Assembly: GCF_011043735.1 (NCBI RefSeq)
Contig: NZ_JAAKGV010000013.1
Location: 136,066 to 200,065, forward strand
Direction: 5' to 3'
Length of the DNA: 64,000 nucleotides
Source of the DNA: Methylobacterium sp. DB0501
GTDB taxonomy: Bacteria; Pseudomonadota; Alphaproteobacteria; Rhizobiales; Beijerinckiaceae
Positions 1 through 8,460 of this stretch are shown piece after piece. The notes beneath the pieces are model-generated. The model did no database searches and was not told where the DNA came from. It was given only the letters and a program-made list of their open reading frames with translations. Every line of letters starts with the position of its first letter. The stretch's first letter is position 1. Position numbers and translations under genes: made by a program.

Positions 1-249
1 CCCCGGCCACACCGCCCGCAGCACGTACACCCGGATCGCCGAGGACAGGTTCTGCTCGCCCCTGTCCGCGTCGATCCGCCCGACCAGCGCCTGGACCGAC
101 AGCCCCCGTGCGGCCGCGAGCCGGCGCAACGCCTCCCAGAACGCCGCCTCGAGGGAGACGCTGGTGCGGTGCCCGGCGATGACGAGGGAGCGCTTGAGGA
201 GCCCACCGTCCGGCAGCGGGCCGGAGGGTGGACCGTCCTTCAGGCTCAC
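1..249 (-). CDS. ribbon-helix-helix domain protein (3' end cut by window edge)
   Basis: A minus-strand frame starts with GTG at 249 and stays open for 83 codons to the left edge, so the C-terminus is missing. After about 22 residues the product reads RTSVSLEAAFWEALRRLA and then runs of Ala, Leu and Arg. This is the beta-strand plus helix pattern of the small alphaproteobacterial ribbon-helix-helix (RHH_4-type) proteins, which are presumed DNA-binding regulators. The GTG overlaps the TGA of the DUF4169 gene by four bases (GTGA), so the two are probably translated together. The target is unknown. The family call comes from the residue pattern alone. Confidence 0.7.
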   Translation of the reverse strand, partial: MSLKDGPPSGPLPDGGLLKRSLVIAGHRTSVSLEAAFWEALRRLAAARGLSVQALVGRIDADRGEQNLSSAIRVYVLRAVWPG

Positions 250-437
250 GCCTCGCTGTCGGGGGTCTTCAGCCGGTGGCCCTCGTGCCGGGCGGCCTCC
301 AGGCTCTTGCGGGCCTCCTCGCGGGTCTTGGCCGCCTTCGGCCGGCCGAAGACGACTCGGTTCTCGGTCGCCTGAGCCTCCTTGGCGGCCCGCTCGCGGG
401 CCTTGCGGACCTGCTTCAGGTTGATGATCTCGGCCAT
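246..437 (-). CDS. DUF4169 family small protein
   Basis: This encodes a 63-residue basic, charged protein beginning MAEIINLKQVRKARERAAKE and ending in SEA. The MAEIINLKQVRK opening followed by an Arg/Lys/Ala helix is the recognisable signature of DUF4169, a small alphaproteobacterial family of unknown function. The frame is open 22 codons further upstream, but the ATG at 437 gives the conserved N-terminus. The gene overlaps the downstream ribbon-helix-helix gene by four bases, an arrangement suggesting a two-gene operon. It lies just beyond the end of fumC on the same strand. No signal peptide or membrane segment is visible, so a cytoplasmic protein is expected. Confidence 0.8.
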   Translation of the reverse strand: MAEIINLKQVRKARERAAKEAQATENRVVFGRPKAAKTREEARKSLEAARHEGHRLKTPDSEA

Positions 438-515
438 GACCCGATCCTCCGCGCCCCCGCGATCATGAGAACGCCCCGCGCGGCGATACGCTGCGCGGGG
501 CACGTCAGCTTGGAG

Positions 516-1925
516 TTATTCGGCGCTCGGCGCCAGCATGTCCTCCGGGCGCACCACCGCGTCGAACTGCGCCTCGGTGACGTAGCCGAGGCGCAGGGCC
601 TCCTGCTTCAGCGTGGTGCCGTTCTTGTGCGCGGTCTTGGCGATCTCGGCGGCCTTGTCGTAGCCGATCGAGGGCGCGAGCGCCGTGACGAGCATCAGCG
701 AGCGGCTCATCAGGTCGGCGATGCGGTCGCGGTTCGGCTTGATGCCGACGACGCAATTGTCGGCGAAGCTCACCGCGGCGTCGGCGAGGAGCCGCACCGA
801 TTGCAGCACCGCGTTGGCGATCACCGGCTTGTAGACGTTGAGCTCCAGGTGCCCCTGGCTGCCGGCCATCGACACGGTGGTGCCGTTGCCGACCACCTGG
901 CAGCACACCATCGTCATCGCCTCGGCCTGGGTCGGGTTGACCTTGCCGGGCATGATCGAGGAGCCGGGCTCGTTCTCGGGCAGCGAGATCTCGCCGAGGC
1001 CGGAGCGCGGGCCCGAGCCCATCAGGCGGATGTCGTTGGCGATCTTGAACAGGCCGCTCGCGAGCGCGTTCAACGCGCCCTGCGTGAAGACCAGGGCGTC
1101 GTGGGTCGCCAGCGCCTCGAACTTGTTGTCGGCCGAGGTGAAGGGCAACCCGGTCAGCTCCGCCACCTTGGCGGCGAACTTGTCGGCGAATTCGGGATGC
1201 GCGTTGAGGCCGGTGCCCACCGCCGTGCCGCCTTGCGCCAGGGCCAGCACGCCGGGAAGCGTCGCGCCGACGCGGGCGCCGCCGAGCGCCACCTGGGCGG
1301 CGTAGCCGGAGAATTCCTGGCCGAGCGTGACCGGGGTCGCGTCCTGCAGGTGGGTGCGGCCGATCTTGACGATCTCGGCGAAGTCCTTCGCCTTGGCGTC
1401 GAGGGCGCCGTGCAGGTGCCGGAGCGCCGGCATCAGCCGGTCGTTGATCTCGCGGGCCACCGCGATGTGCATCGCGGTCGGGAAGACGTCGTTCGAGGAC
1501 TGGCCGCGATTGACGTGGTCGTTCGGGTGGACCGGGGACTTACCGCCGCGCTGGCCGCCGAGGCGCTCGTTGGCGAGGCTGCCGATGACCTCGTTGGCGT
1601 TCATGTTCGACTGGGTGCCGGAGCCGGTCTGCCAGACCACCAGCGGGAACTCGTCGTCGTACCGGCCCTCGACTACCTCGGCGGCCGACGCCGCGATGGC
1701 GTCCGCCAGCTTCGGATCCAGGACGCCGAGGTCTCGGTTCACGAGCGCCGCGGCCTGCTTGACGAGCCCGAGCGCGTGGACGAGCGGCGCCGGCATCCGC
1801 TCGGTGCCGATGCGGAAATTCTGGATCGAGCGCTGGGTCTGGGCACCCCAGTAGCGGTGAGCCGGGACTTCGATCGGCCCGAACGTATCGGATTCCGTGC
1901 GGGTGGCTTTCTCGGTCGGCGACAT
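516..1925 (-). CDS. fumC: fumarate hydratase class II
   Basis: This is a 469-residue class II (iron-independent) fumarase, catalysing fumarate + water to L-malate in the TCA cycle as a cytoplasmic homotetramer. The N-terminal SDTFGPIEVPAHRYWGAQTQ and the fumarase/aspartase signature GSSIMPGKVNP are clear, with the mobile-loop serine near residue 323. Length matches the family norm of about 460-470. It is transcribed away from the P450 gene, leaving about 120 bp between the two starts for both promoters. TCA fumarases and argininosuccinate lyases share the signature, but the N-terminus and full-length similarity fit FumC. Confidence 0.96.
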   Translation of the reverse strand: MSPTEKATRTESDTFGPIEVPAHRYWGAQTQRSIQNFRIGTERMPAPLVHALGLVKQAAALVNRDLGVLDPKLADAIAASAAEVVEGRYDDEFPLVVWQTGSGTQSNMNANEVIGSLANERLGGQRGGKSPVHPNDHVNRGQSSNDVFPTAMHIAVAREINDRLMPALRHLHGALDAKAKDFAEIVKIGRTHLQDATPVTLGQEFSGYAAQVALGGARVGATLPGVLALAQGGTAVGTGLNAHPEFADKFAAKVAELTGLPFTSADNKFEALATHDALVFTQGALNALASGLFKIANDIRLMGSGPRSGLGEISLPENEPGSSIMPGKVNPTQAEAMTMVCCQVVGNGTTVSMAGSQGHLELNVYKPVIANAVLQSVRLLADAAVSFADNCVVGIKPNRDRIADLMSRSLMLVTALAPSIGYDKAAEIAKTAHKNGTTLKQEALRLGYVTEAQFDAVVRPEDMLAPSAE

Positions 1926-2045
1926 CTTGGCCTCTTTGGCGGTGCGAAACGGCGCCTACTTAAGCCAAGAGCGGCGATTGCGCGATGCCCTCACGGACCT
2001 CGAATCACCCTCGCCGAACCGCGCCCGTTCCTCGAAGGAGTCCGG

Positions 2046-3437
2046 ATGCTTGCGCCCGCGGCGGCCCCGGCCGCCCCCTTTCGTCCCACCGTGCCCCGCC
2101 CGCGGACCGAGCCGATGGGGCTGTTCGCCTTCCTGCGCGCCGCCCGCGCCAACCCGCTGACCACCTGGTACGCGGAGCATTTCGAGCAGCCGATCGTCAC
2201 CGGCGAGGGCGCGCTCGGCCGGATCACGGTGGTGAGCGAGCCGGCGGCGATCCGCCACGTGCTGGTCGACAACGCCGCCAATTACCGCAAGGACGACCTC
2301 CAGCGCCGGGTGCTGGCGCCGGGCCTCGGCAACGGGCTGCTCACCGCCGAGGGCGACGAGTGGCGCCTGCAACGGCGCACCCTCGCGCCGATCTTCTCGC
2401 CCCGCCACGTCGCCGGCTTCGAGGCGTCGATGTCGGAGGCGGCCGCCCGCCTCGCCCGCCGGCTGAAGCGCCGGGACGGCCAGAGCGTCGACGCGGCCCT
2501 CGAGATGACCCGCGTCACCCTCGACGTGCTGGAGCGAACCATCTTCACCCACGGGCTGGCCCGCGAACCCGACGCGCTCGGGCGCGCCATCACCCGCTAC
2601 TTCGAGGCGCTCGGGCCGATCGATCCCCTCGACGTGTTCGGCATGCCGGACTGGCTGCCGCGGATCGGCCGCCTCAAGGCGCGGCCGGCGCTCCGCTTCT
2701 TCGCCGAGGTGGTGGACGAGTTGATCGAGCGCCGCCGCGTCCTGGTCACGTCGGGGGCGCAGGCGCCGCACGACCTCCTGACCCTGCTGCTCAAGGCGCA
2801 GGACCCGGAGACCGGCCGGGGCCTGTCGGACATCGAGGTGCGGGCGAACATCGTCACCTTCATCGGCGCCGGCCACGAGACCACCGCCAACGCGCTGACC
2901 TGGACGCTCTACTGCCTGTCCCAGGACGGAGCGGCACGCATGGTCGTGGAGGAGGAGGTCGATGCGGCCTTCTCGGAGAGCCCGGCCCCGGGGATGGACG
3001 CGCTGCCCCACACCAAGGCGGCCCTGGAGGAGGCGATGCGCCTGTTCCCGCCGGTGCCGTTCATGAGCCGGCAGGCGCTCGCCGAGGACCGGATCGGCCG
3101 GATCAAGATCCCGCGCGGCTCGCTGGTGACGGTGGCCCCTTACGTGCTGCACCGCCACCGCCGGCTCTGGGACGAGCCCGACGCCTTCCTGCCCGAGCGC
3201 TTCCTGCCGGAGAACCGCGCCCGGATCGACCGCTACGCCTACCTACCGTTCGGGGCCGGCCCGCGGGTCTGCATCGGGGCGAGCTTTTCCGTGATGGAGG
3301 CGACCCTGGTGCTCGCCCACGTGCTCCACGCGGTGCGCCTCGACCGGTCGCCGGAGGCCGGACCGGTGGTGCCGCTGCACCGGGTGACGCTGCGGCCGAA
3401 GGACGGGTTGCGGATGCGGGTGACGGCGCGGGGGTGA
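2046..3437 (+). CDS. cytochrome P450
   Basis: This 463-residue haem-thiolate monooxygenase has the I-helix oxygen-binding motif AGHETT (residues 275-280), the K-helix ExxR (E329-R332) and the haem-binding loop FGAGPRVCIG with the proximal ligand Cys409. The frame is open for almost 2 kb upstream by chance of high GC. The ATG at 2046 was chosen because GAAGGAG lies 5 bp before it and the P450 fold starts soon after. There is no N-terminal membrane anchor, so it should be soluble. No ferredoxin or reductase gene is adjacent, so electron partners must come from elsewhere. The substrate is unknown; the overall look is of the CYP102/CYP4-like bacterial fatty-acid or terpene hydroxylases, but this is not decided by the sequence. 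Confidence 0.93.
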   Translation: MLAPAAAPAAPFRPTVPRPRTEPMGLFAFLRAARANPLTTWYAEHFEQPIVTGEGALGRITVVSEPAAIRHVLVDNAANYRKDDLQRRVLAPGLGNGLLTAEGDEWRLQRRTLAPIFSPRHVAGFEASMSEAAARLARRLKRRDGQSVDAALEMTRVTLDVLERTIFTHGLAREPDALGRAITRYFEALGPIDPLDVFGMPDWLPRIGRLKARPALRFFAEVVDELIERRRVLVTSGAQAPHDLLTLLLKAQDPETGRGLSDIEVRANIVTFIGAGHETTANALTWTLYCLSQDGAARMVVEEEVDAAFSESPAPGMDALPHTKAALEEAMRLFPPVPFMSRQALAEDRIGRIKIPRGSLVTVAPYVLHRHRRLWDEPDAFLPERFLPENRARIDRYAYLPFGAGPRVCIGASFSVMEATLVLAHVLHAVRLDRSPEAGPVVPLHRVTLRPKDGLRMRVTARG

Positions 3438-3579
3438 GACGCCTTGCGCCGACCGGAACGCACGACCTCCACGTCGCAACGGGGTCGCGCGGCGGCATCC
3501 TGGGTCCAGACCGCCGACAGCGGCGGGCGAGGCCGGAACGCCGTTCGCCTCATCCGGGCAGGTCGGCCGTAATCATGGA

Positions 3580-3611
3580 TCCCGGGCCCTCGCCTGCGGC
3601 GAGCCCCGGGA
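3580..3611. repeat. REP-like palindrome (copy A)
   Basis: The hairpin is TCCCGGG, two unpaired bases, CTCGCC, loop TGC, GGCGAG, one unpaired base, then CCCGGGA. It sits between the convergent ends of the P450 gene and sspB. The same outer-stem/inner-stem plan with a small asymmetric internal loop occurs at 21247-21278 and, with different but still paired bases, at 40614-40648 and 40711-40745. Confidence 0.75.
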
Positions 3612-3684
3612 CGACAGGGAGGGGATGACGGTCGAGGATCGGCAGACTCGCGCCGTCGGCCGATAGGACGCTTTCGCGCCGCGT

Positions 3685-4356
3685 TCAGCTCTTCTTGCGG
3701 AACGCGTCCAGGCTGACCACCGAGGCGCCTTCCTGCGGAACGTCATTGCGCTCGGCGGCCTCGTCGGTCTTCGCCTCGGCACCCGCCTCGTCCTTGGCGG
3801 AGGCGTCCTTGGCGGTGTCCTTGCCTTGGTCCTTGCCGTGCGGCTTCGCTTCGGCCTTGGCGGCGGGGACGATCTTCGGCAGGTTGCTGCCGAGGGCGGG
3901 CACCTTCGGCAGGGCCTCGCTCGGCTCCGAGCCGGCGCCGCGGATCGCCCGCAAGGGGGTCGTACCGGCCGGCGCCGCGTCCTCGGTGGTCGCCGTGCCG
4001 TCGTTCAGCTCGAACTTGAGGCCGAACTGCACCGAAGGGTCGAAGAAGCCGGTCACCGCCTCGAACGGCACCAGCAGCCGCTCCGGCACGCCGGAGAAGG
4101 ACAGGCCGACCTCGAAGGTGTGCTCGGTGACGCCGAGATCCCAGAACTGGTGCTGCAGGACGATCGTCATGTCCTGCGGGTATTTCTCGCGCAGGCGCTG
4201 CGAGATCCGCACGCCGGGATAGTCGGTCCGGAACGAGACGTAGAAGTGGTGCTCGCCGGCCAGGCCGTCGCGCGCCGCATCGCCCAGGACCTTGCGCACG
4301 ACGTTGCGCAGGGCATCCTGCACCAGGAGATCGTAGCGAATCAGATCGTCTGCCAT
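3685..4356 (-). CDS. sspB: SspB family ClpXP protease adaptor
   Basis: This 223-residue protein has an N-terminal SspB fold of about 150 residues (MADDLIRYDLLVQDALRNVV at the start, then HHFYVSFRTDYPGV and a GLSFSGVPERLLVPF strand pair). A hydrophilic tail rich in Ala, Lys, Asp and Glu follows. SspB delivers ssrA-tagged and other substrates to ClpXP. The last residues contain VVSLDAFRKK, a hydrophobic-basic end like the ClpX-docking XB tail of SspB proteins, separated from the fold by the flexible linker. The ATG at 4356 is preferred to an immediately preceding TTG. The gene stands alone, convergent with the P450 gene. Confidence 0.88.
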   Translation of the reverse strand: MADDLIRYDLLVQDALRNVVRKVLGDAARDGLAGEHHFYVSFRTDYPGVRISQRLREKYPQDMTIVLQHQFWDLGVTEHTFEVGLSFSGVPERLLVPFEAVTGFFDPSVQFGLKFELNDGTATTEDAAPAGTTPLRAIRGAGSEPSEALPKVPALGSNLPKIVPAAKAEAKPHGKDQGKDTAKDASAKDEAGAEAKTDEAAERNDVPQEGASVVSLDAFRKKS

Positions 4357-4747
4357 CAACCGTTGCCTGGCGCCGCATCGCTCGCGGGAGTGGGAATTCG
4401 AGTGGAGGCTTCTGTTGCCAGGTGCCTCCGAACCCCGCCTATGCGGTGCTACCCGCTAGGACTTCGTTTGGTCTTGGGGACCGCTTACGCGGCCACCGCC
4501 ACCGGAGCAAAGTTGTCGTTGGCAACTATTGCATTGGCCCGATAACGGCGGAACCATGCCGAGCGAAAGCTCTACCTTTACGCCCTCGTCGATCCTATTT
4601 CGCCCCCGCCGAAGCCCGAACCGAACGGGCCGTTCCGGGCTTGGGTGGAGGCGCCGGGTACCGCCCCCGGGTCCGATAGGTTTATTCCGAAGAACGTTTA
4701 TCGCCATAGCCGGCCTCGCGACCGGCAAGGCGAATATAGAGGGTCCC
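4357..4747. other. intergenic region, divergent promoters of sspB and CPBP gene
   Basis: About 390 bp separate two divergent genes and must hold both promoters. It is slightly less GC-rich than its surroundings, with a short inverted repeat GTTGTCGTTGGCAAC near 4511-4525. I recognise no RNA gene in it; the SRP RNA core and tmRNA features were looked for and not seen. Confidence 0.4.
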
Positions 4748-5560
4748 GTGCCGCTTTTGAAGCCCGCCCCGCGCCATTCTGTGTCCGTTTCGCGAACCGT
4801 TGCGCGGAAGCCCGGATCCGGGGGCTCCGAACCCCGTCCCTGGCTCGGCATCGCCGCCGCGATCCTGCGGGCGCTGGGGCTGCAGGTGGCGGCGTTCGGG
4901 CTGGTCTTCGGCGCGGTCGCCGCCGCGAGCCGGCTCCCCGCCCTGCCGCCGGGCCTCATGCCCGTCGCACCCCTGCCCTTCGCGTCCTGGCCCTTCGCGT
5001 CCCTGAGCGGTCGCGAGCGGGCGGCGCTGGCCCTGACGGTCCTGCCGCACGCCGCCCTCGCGCTCCTGGTCCTGGCGGCCCGGCGGCGACCCGGCAAGCC
5101 CCTCGGCTTCGCCTCGCCGGCCCTGCCCCGGCGCGCCGTCTTGCTGCTCCTGCTCTGGCCGCCGCTCCAGGTCGCCGGCACCGCCGGGCTCCTGCTGCTC
5201 ACCGGCCAGATTCCGACCCGCACCTGGCGCCTGTCGCCGCTTCTCACCGGCGGGGTGCTGTGGACCTGGATCCTGTGGCTGGTGGTGCTGGCGCCGCTCG
5301 CCGAGGAGATGCTGTTTCGCGGCGACCTGTTCGGGCGGCTGCGCCGGCACCTCGCCCCGGCTGCCACGGTCGCGGTCAGCGCGGCGGTCTTCGCGCTCTG
5401 CCACGCCGAGAACGGGCTGCTGCAGCCGGTCTCGGTCCTGCCGCTCGGGGTGGCGCTCGGCGCGATGCGGCTGTGGAGCGGCAGCCTGTGGCCCTGCATC
5501 GCGCTTCACGCCGCGAGCAACGGCGCCGTGGTGCTGGCGCGGGTGTGGAGTACCGTCTGA
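4748..5560 (+). CDS. CPBP family intramembrane glutamic endopeptidase
   Basis: This integral membrane protein is about 270 residues long with 6-8 hydrophobic segments. It carries the Abi/CPBP (Rce1-type) catalytic motifs: EEMLFRG with E186, E187 and R191, then FALCH with a conserved His, then HAASN near the C-terminus. These form a glutamate-based intramembrane protease site. Bacterial members cleave or process peptides and lipoprotein-like substrates in the inner membrane; no substrate can be inferred here. The frame is open upstream to 4529. GTG at 4748, preceded by GAGGG, is the most reasonable start, but the N-terminus before the first membrane helix is uncertain. The gene is monocistronic, ahead of thyA. 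Confidence 0.85.
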   Translation: MPLLKPAPRHSVSVSRTVARKPGSGGSEPRPWLGIAAAILRALGLQVAAFGLVFGAVAAASRLPALPPGLMPVAPLPFASWPFASLSGRERAALALTVLPHAALALLVLAARRRPGKPLGFASPALPRRAVLLLLLWPPLQVAGTAGLLLLTGQIPTRTWRLSPLLTGGVLWTWILWLVVLAPLAEEMLFRGDLFGRLRRHLAPAATVAVSAAVFALCHAENGLLQPVSVLPLGVALGAMRLWSGSLWPCIALHAASNGAVVLARVWSTV

Positions 5561-5715
5561 TTCCTCCGCGCCGGCGCTCTCCCCGGCGCCGGGGACGCGC
5601 TATCGTGGGCGGCCGTCCCGGTGGGAACCCTTTCTCCACCCGGGCATCGACATAACGAGGCCGACCGGACGCCGCGCGGCGCCCGCACGCCCTGTTCACG
5701 CGGAGGATGTCCGCC

Positions 5716-6510
5716 ATGCGCCCCTACCACGCCCTCCTGCAGCGCATCCTCGACGACGGGGTCGAGAAGCACGACCGCACCGGCACCGGCACCCTGTCGG
5801 TCTTCGGCCACCAGATGCGGTTCGACCTCGCGGAGGGCTTCCCCCTCGTGACGACGAAGCGGCTGCACCTGAAGTCGATCATCCACGAGCTCCTGTGGTT
5901 CCTCGCCGGGGACACCAACGTCGCCTACCTGCAGGCGAACGGCGTGACGATCTGGGACGAATGGGCCGACGAGCACGGCGACCTCGGCCCCGTCTACGGC
6001 CGGCAATGGCGCTCCTGGGCCAAGCCCGACGGCGGCAGCGTCGACCAGATCGCCTGGGTGCTCGACGAGATCCGCCGGAACCCCGATTCGCGCCGCCTCG
6101 TCGTCTCGGCCTGGAACCCGGCCGACCTCGACCGCATGGCGCTCGCCCCCTGCCACTGCCTGTTCCAGTTCTACGTCGCCGACGGGCGGCTCTCGCTCCA
6201 GCTCTACCAGCGCTCGGCCGACGTCTTCCTGGGCGTGCCGTTCAACATCGCCTCCTACGCGCTCCTCACCCACATGATGGCGCAGGTGCTCGACCTCGTC
6301 CCCGGCGACTTCGTCCACACGCTCGGCGACGCGCACCTCTATTCCAACCACATCCATCAGGCCCGCGAGCAGCTCGCCCGCGACATCCGCCCGCTGCCGC
6401 GCCTGCGCCTCGACCCTTCCGTGCGCTCGCTGTTCGAGTTCCGCTACGACGACATCGCCATCGAGGGCTACGACCCGCATCCGGCGATCCGGGCACCGGT
6501 GGCGGTGTAG
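5716..6510 (+). CDS. thyA: thymidylate synthase
   Basis: ThyA converts dUMP and methylene-tetrahydrofolate to dTMP and dihydrofolate. The product is 264 residues, the same as the E. coli enzyme. Visible motifs include the folate/dUMP-binding start HDRTGTGTLSVFGHQMRF, the Trp-rich HELLWFLAGDTNVAYL, and the active-site loop ALAPCHCLFQFYV with the nucleophilic Cys. The C-terminus APVAV keeps the conserved end. GGAGG at 5702-5706 touches an ATG at 5707, so the ATG nine bases later (MRPYHALLQ) has the better spacing and family-like N-terminus. folA follows after two bases, coupling dTMP synthesis to recycling of dihydrofolate. Confidence 0.97.
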   Translation: MRPYHALLQRILDDGVEKHDRTGTGTLSVFGHQMRFDLAEGFPLVTTKRLHLKSIIHELLWFLAGDTNVAYLQANGVTIWDEWADEHGDLGPVYGRQWRSWAKPDGGSVDQIAWVLDEIRRNPDSRRLVVSAWNPADLDRMALAPCHCLFQFYVADGRLSLQLYQRSADVFLGVPFNIASYALLTHMMAQVLDLVPGDFVHTLGDAHLYSNHIHQAREQLARDIRPLPRLRLDPSVRSLFEFRYDDIAIEGYDPHPAIRAPVAV

Positions 6511-6512
6511 GG

Positions 6513-7100
6513 ATGAGCTCGCCCCTCGTCACCCTGATCGTCGCAGTGGCGCAGAACGGCGTCATCGGCCGCGACAACGCGCTGATCTGGCGCCTGCGCG
6601 GCGACCTGCGGCGCTTTCGCGCCCTCACCATGGGCAAGCCGGTGGTGATGGGGCGCAAGACCTGGGACTCGATCGGCCGGCCGCTGCCGGGGCGGCGGGT
6701 GATCGTCATGACCCGCGACGCCGCCTGGTCCGCCCCCGGCACCGAGCGGGCGGCCGGCTGGGACGACGCGATGCGGCTCGCCGGCGACGCCGAGGAGGTG
6801 ATGGTGGCGGGCGGCGCCGAGATCTACGCGCTGGCGCTGCCGCATGCCGACCGGATCCAGCTGACCGAGGTCATGGCCTCGCCCGAGGGCGATGCGCGCT
6901 TCCCCGCGATCCCGCCCGATTTCCGCGAGGTCGCCTCCGAGACGCGGCCGGCCGGCCCCGAGGACGAGCACGATGTCCGGTTCGTGACGCTGGTGCGTCC
7001 CTGCCGTTCATCGCTCCCGCGCGACACGTCTGAGACGAGGAAACCATCTCAGGAATCCGGGTGCGGCGATGGAACTCCCGCAGCTGGGCCGAAACCTTGA
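6513..7100 (+). CDS. folA: dihydrofolate reductase
   Basis: FolA reduces the dihydrofolate made by ThyA to tetrahydrofolate using NADPH. Early motifs VAVAQNGVIGRDNALIWRLRGD, with the substrate-binding acidic residue, and GKPVVMGRKTWDSIGRPLPG, with the NADPH-binding GR, are typical. So is VAGGAEIYALALP. The start is two bases after the thyA stop, so the two form an operon. The protein is 195 residues because the reading continues about 28 residues beyond the normal end (after FVTLVRP) into a Ser/Arg/Pro-rich tail. That tail does not look like part of the fold and may be a loss of the original stop codon. Confidence 0.95.
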   Translation: MSSPLVTLIVAVAQNGVIGRDNALIWRLRGDLRRFRALTMGKPVVMGRKTWDSIGRPLPGRRVIVMTRDAAWSAPGTERAAGWDDAMRLAGDAEEVMVAGGAEIYALALPHADRIQLTEVMASPEGDARFPAIPPDFREVASETRPAGPEDEHDVRFVTLVRPCRSSLPRDTSETRKPSQESGCGDGTPAAGPKP

Positions 7101-7242
7101 GAATTGGGTCCGGGCCGGAGGTTGCTTTCGCGTGGGGCTCAGCCGATATCGCTGAGGGAGCGAGTGCCAGTGCAATGCGAGTGCCGCGCGGGACGCGAGA
7201 GACAGCGCGGGGCGTGCCGGCCGGGAAAGGACGTGGGCGAGC

Positions 7243-8460
7243 ATGCCTTGGAGCAATCAGAGCGGCGGCAGCGGCGGTGGCGGCGGCAATGGGGGCGGTC
7301 CCTGGGGTAACCGCGGCGGCAATGGCGGCGGTGGCGGCCCCTGGGGCGGCGGCTCCGGCGGCGGTGGGGGCGGTCCCTGGGGCGGCGGCGGCTCGGGAGG
7401 CGGCAACCAGCCGCCGGACCTCGAGGACCTGCTGCGCCGCAGCCAGGACCGGCTGCGCAACCTGATGCCCGGCGGCTCGGTCGGCGCCAAGGGCGCGGCC
7501 CTGGCGGTCCTGGTCGTGCTGGTGCTGTGGCTGATGACCGGCTGGTACACGGTGCTGCCGAGCCAGGTCGGCATCAACACGGTGTTCGGCCGCTATACCG
7601 GCCAGTCCGGCGAGGGCCTGCGCTGGAACTTCCCCTATCCGGTCGGCGCGGTGGTGAAGCCGAATGTCGGCGAGTCGCGCAGCATCCAGATCGGCTACCG
7701 TTCGGGCGTCGGCGCCCAGCGGTCCCGGGACGTGCCCGAGGAGAGCCTGATGCTCACCGGCGACGACAACATCGTCGACATCGATTTCGACGTGCAGTGG
7801 CGCGTGAACCCGGCCAAGGCCGAGGACTTCGTGTTCAACCTCCAGAACCCCGAGGGCACCATCAAGTCGGTCGCCGAGAGCGCCATGCGCGAGGTGGTGG
7901 GCCGGCGCCAGATCCAGGCGATCCTCACCACCGAGCAGTCGAGCGTGGCACAGGAGGTGCAGCAGATCATCCAGAAGGCGCTCGACTCCTACGGCGCCGG
8001 CGTGCTGATCAACGTGGTCCAGCTCCAGGGCGTCAGCCCGCCCCCCGAGGTGCGCCAGGCCTTCGTCGACGTGAACGCGGCCCAGCAGGACGCGGCCCGC
8101 GCCCGCAACGAGGCCGAGACCTATGCCAGCCGCGTGGTGCCCGAGGCCCGCGGCCGGTCCTCGCAGGTGCTGCAGCAGGCCGAGGCCTTCAAGTCCCAGG
8201 CCACCGCCGAGGCGACCGGCCAAGCCCAGCGCTTCCGCGAAGTCTACGAATCCTACAAGCTGGCGCCCGCGGTCTCCCGCGAGCGCATGTTCCTCGACAC
8301 CATGGAGAAGGTTCTGGGCGGCGTGAACAAGGTGATCATCGACCAGGGCACTGCCGGGGGCGCCGGTGCGGCCGCTTCCGGCGTGGTCCCGGTCCTGCCG
8401 CTGCAGGACTTCGCCAATACCGGCCGTCCGGGCAACCCGGTCCAGGGGAGCGCGCGATGA
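7243..8460 (+). CDS. hflK: FtsH protease modulator HflK
   Basis: HflK is a SPFH/band-7 membrane protein that forms a periplasmic cage with HflC around the FtsH protease and restrains it. The 405-residue product has an extreme Gly-rich cytoplasmic N-terminus (about residues 8-54, mostly Gly with PWG repeats), one membrane helix at about 83-102, then the SPFH domain and a long Ala/Glu/Gln coiled coil. PWSNQSGG at the very start is typical of alphaproteobacterial HflK. The gene is translationally coupled to hflC through an ATGA overlap. The Gly-rich coding is very repetitive (GGC-type codons), but the frame is uninterrupted. Confidence 0.95.
   Translation: MPWSNQSGGSGGGGGNGGGPWGNRGGNGGGGGPWGGGSGGGGGGPWGGGGSGGGNQPPDLEDLLRRSQDRLRNLMPGGSVGAKGAALAVLVVLVLWLMTGWYTVLPSQVGINTVFGRYTGQSGEGLRWNFPYPVGAVVKPNVGESRSIQIGYRSGVGAQRSRDVPEESLMLTGDDNIVDIDFDVQWRVNPAKAEDFVFNLQNPEGTIKSVAESAMREVVGRRQIQAILTTEQSSVAQEVQQIIQKALDSYGAGVLINVVQLQGVSPPPEVRQAFVDVNAAQQDAARARNEAETYASRVVPEARGRSSQVLQQAEAFKSQATAEATGQAQRFREVYESYKLAPAVSRERMFLDTMEKVLGGVNKVIIDQGTAGGAGAAASGVVPVLPLQDFANTGRPGNPVQGSAR

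Noticed and set aside
228..2045. Long plus-strand open frame running through fumC into the P450 gene
   Set aside because: It is antisense to fumC and exists only because of GC-rich codons. The P450 family N-terminus and a good ribosome site begin at 2046.
4357..4747. A structured stretch in the sspB-CPBP gap as a small RNA gene (4.5S RNA or tmRNA)
   Set aside because: No SRP-RNA core or tmRNA tag/tRNA-like ends were found.
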